Made by a program: the position numbers and the translations under genes
In this document: positions 62,739-64,000 of the stretch, one piece after another
How positions within the stretch are numbered: position 1 is the first letter of the stretch
Layout of the letters: each line of letters opens with the position of its first letter
Assembly: GCF_008831285.2 (NCBI RefSeq)
Contig: NC_045144.1
Span: 21,219,716 to 21,283,715 of the forward strand
Length of the DNA stretch: 64,000 nucleotides
Reading direction: 5' to 3'
Source: Nymphaea colorata
Taxonomy: Eukaryota > Streptophyta > Magnoliopsida > Nymphaeales > Nymphaeaceae
The notes under the pieces: generated by a model
What the model was told of the DNA's origin: nothing
What the model saw: the letters and a program-made list of their open reading frames with translations, nothing else
The model's database searches: none

Positions 62739-64000
62739 TGGTCATCATATGCAACCAATCTCTTTTGTTATATAAATAAACATTTTAGGCCCACAGATGT
62801 TATGTTTATTCTTTTGTTCTTTATTTTTTTCGTGCCCTACGTTTTGTAAATTTTCTAGTTTGGGCTCCTGGAGGAATGGCGGATGGTTGTAATATACAGT
62901 AGTCAGTTAGTTCATCTCGTCCTGTAACATCATGTGGGAATTGAAAATTATGGAAAAGAAAAGCATATGATCCTTACACATGACTTTACAATGTTTGGTT
63001 CCCAAGTAAAATTGTTCTTCCTCACAATCTTACCCATTTCTCTTCATAGTTGAACAAAAATTTTGATGGCACCGCTCTTATCATTGGCTTGTAGCGCTTC
63101 TTCCCCAGCCACCTCAGAGGCCCTTAGTTAGCTGTTATTTAAGCTTACCTGGTCATCAGTTAACTGTTACTTAAGCTGTACTCTGTTTAGGGAATTCAAA
63201 GATTGAATGTACTCCCACTGTAGGCTTGTAGGCTAGGAAATTTTAATAGTATAACATAGTTTTTGTACATGGATTACCCATAAACATATATGGGTAGAAA
63301 GATCACAATAATGGCAGATCCAAAAAAATCTAAAGCAGGGTGAGGCAGAAGTGGGCAGTCTGTTTTCTATGGATGGTGGCCGAAGAGCTACTTGCAATGG
63401 GCGACGGTCCGCATGAGGCACCCATCTCTTGGAGCAGGTTATATGTTCAGGCCTGAGCAAACGATTTGCATGTTTGCAAATAGAAATGGCCTCTGGACTC
63501 AGTAAAGAAGAGTGAATGCGCAAAGGGGGATAAGTTTCATTTTCACAAATGATTGAAATGCTTCCTTCATTTTTCTTATAAAATGACCAACATACCCTTC
63601 ATACAAAACTGTTTGAGGTAGGGGCGGAGCCAGAATTTTTTCATGAAGGAGGTCGAATTAAAGTTTCTAAATTTTAACTAAGGTCGAAATATCATCTTTC
63701 AAAATTTTTTGTATAAAACAAGTGAAAATAAAACCGACCTCGCCTGCCGCCTGGGTCTATCTTCTCCCACTGCTTTCATGACAGCCAAAGGCTTACCCAT
63801 TGCCCTAAACGCCCTCAAGTCTTGAGGAAGTAGTGCTGATTTCTTTGATGTAGAGGGAACATGATGAAGATATCTAATGTAAGATTTTCAACCATGTTGG
63901 TGGGATTTCCCAACCAAAACTAGAAGCAATGAGATTCTGAGAAGTTCTAAACTGGAACTACGTAAAAAATAGGCAACTGGTGGAATCCCAACTCTGTGTG
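62739..64000. other. 3' region of the membrane-protein gene and flank
   Basis: The 3' UTR starts directly after TAA and has a poly(A)-signal-like AATAAA at 62775-62780. Beyond about 63000 no gene was found. A GGGCGGAGCCAGAATTTTTT block at 63622 is of a type common in degenerate plant transposon repeats. The 96-residue minus-strand ORF at 63233-63523 resembles no known protein. Confidence 0.6.
62775..62780 (+). terminator. Poly(A) signal AATAAA
   Basis: A canonical AATAAA hexamer 37 bp after the stop codon of the membrane-protein gene, followed by T-rich sequence. It is a plausible near-upstream element, but plant signals are loose and others further downstream are possible. Confidence 0.45.

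Overview
The window is nuclear DNA from a flowering plant. Genes are split into short exons with GT-AG introns up to about 3.7 kb. The sequence is AT-rich, with many (TA)n and (CT/GA)n microsatellites and remnants of small transposons. The encoded proteins match land-plant families: a mitochondrial pyruvate carrier, EHD, organellar GrpE and plastid trigger factor. The species cannot be named from the sequence. All exon models were built by eye from splice sites, reading phase and remembered family sequences; no alignment was run.

Layout. (1) 338-5019, +: the 3' four exons of an MPC2-type mitochondrial pyruvate carrier, whose first exon lies before the window. (2) 8077-16901, +: a complete 16-exon EH-domain dynamin-like ATPase (EHD1/EHD2 type, 541 aa). 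(3) 18440-24723, +: a 5-exon mitochondrial GrpE nucleotide exchange factor (336 aa). (4) 26946-45579, +: a 13-exon plastid trigger factor (540 aa), spread over 18.6 kb by repeat-filled introns. (5) 47341-53225, -: a 6-exon SOBER1/TIPSY1-like acyl-protein thioesterase with an N-terminal hydrophobic segment, convergent with gene 4. (6) 55787-62738, +: a multi-exon membrane protein that I do not recognise (about 717 aa). The rest is intergenic DNA with MITE-like, LTR-like and simple-sequence repeats.

Genes 1 and 3 are mitochondrial and gene 4 is plastidial. Genes 3 and 4 both serve protein folding in organelles, but nothing shows that the neighbours are co-regulated, and I read this as an ordinary gene neighbourhood. 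I found no undescribed multi-gene system. The main points of interest are a 104-bp tandem duplication that copies an exon end and its splice donor in the EHD gene, two MITEs of one family seated in microsatellites, an inverted pair of AT-rich repeats inside the trigger-factor gene, an LTR-like repeat with an internal 207-bp duplication, and the unrecognised membrane protein.
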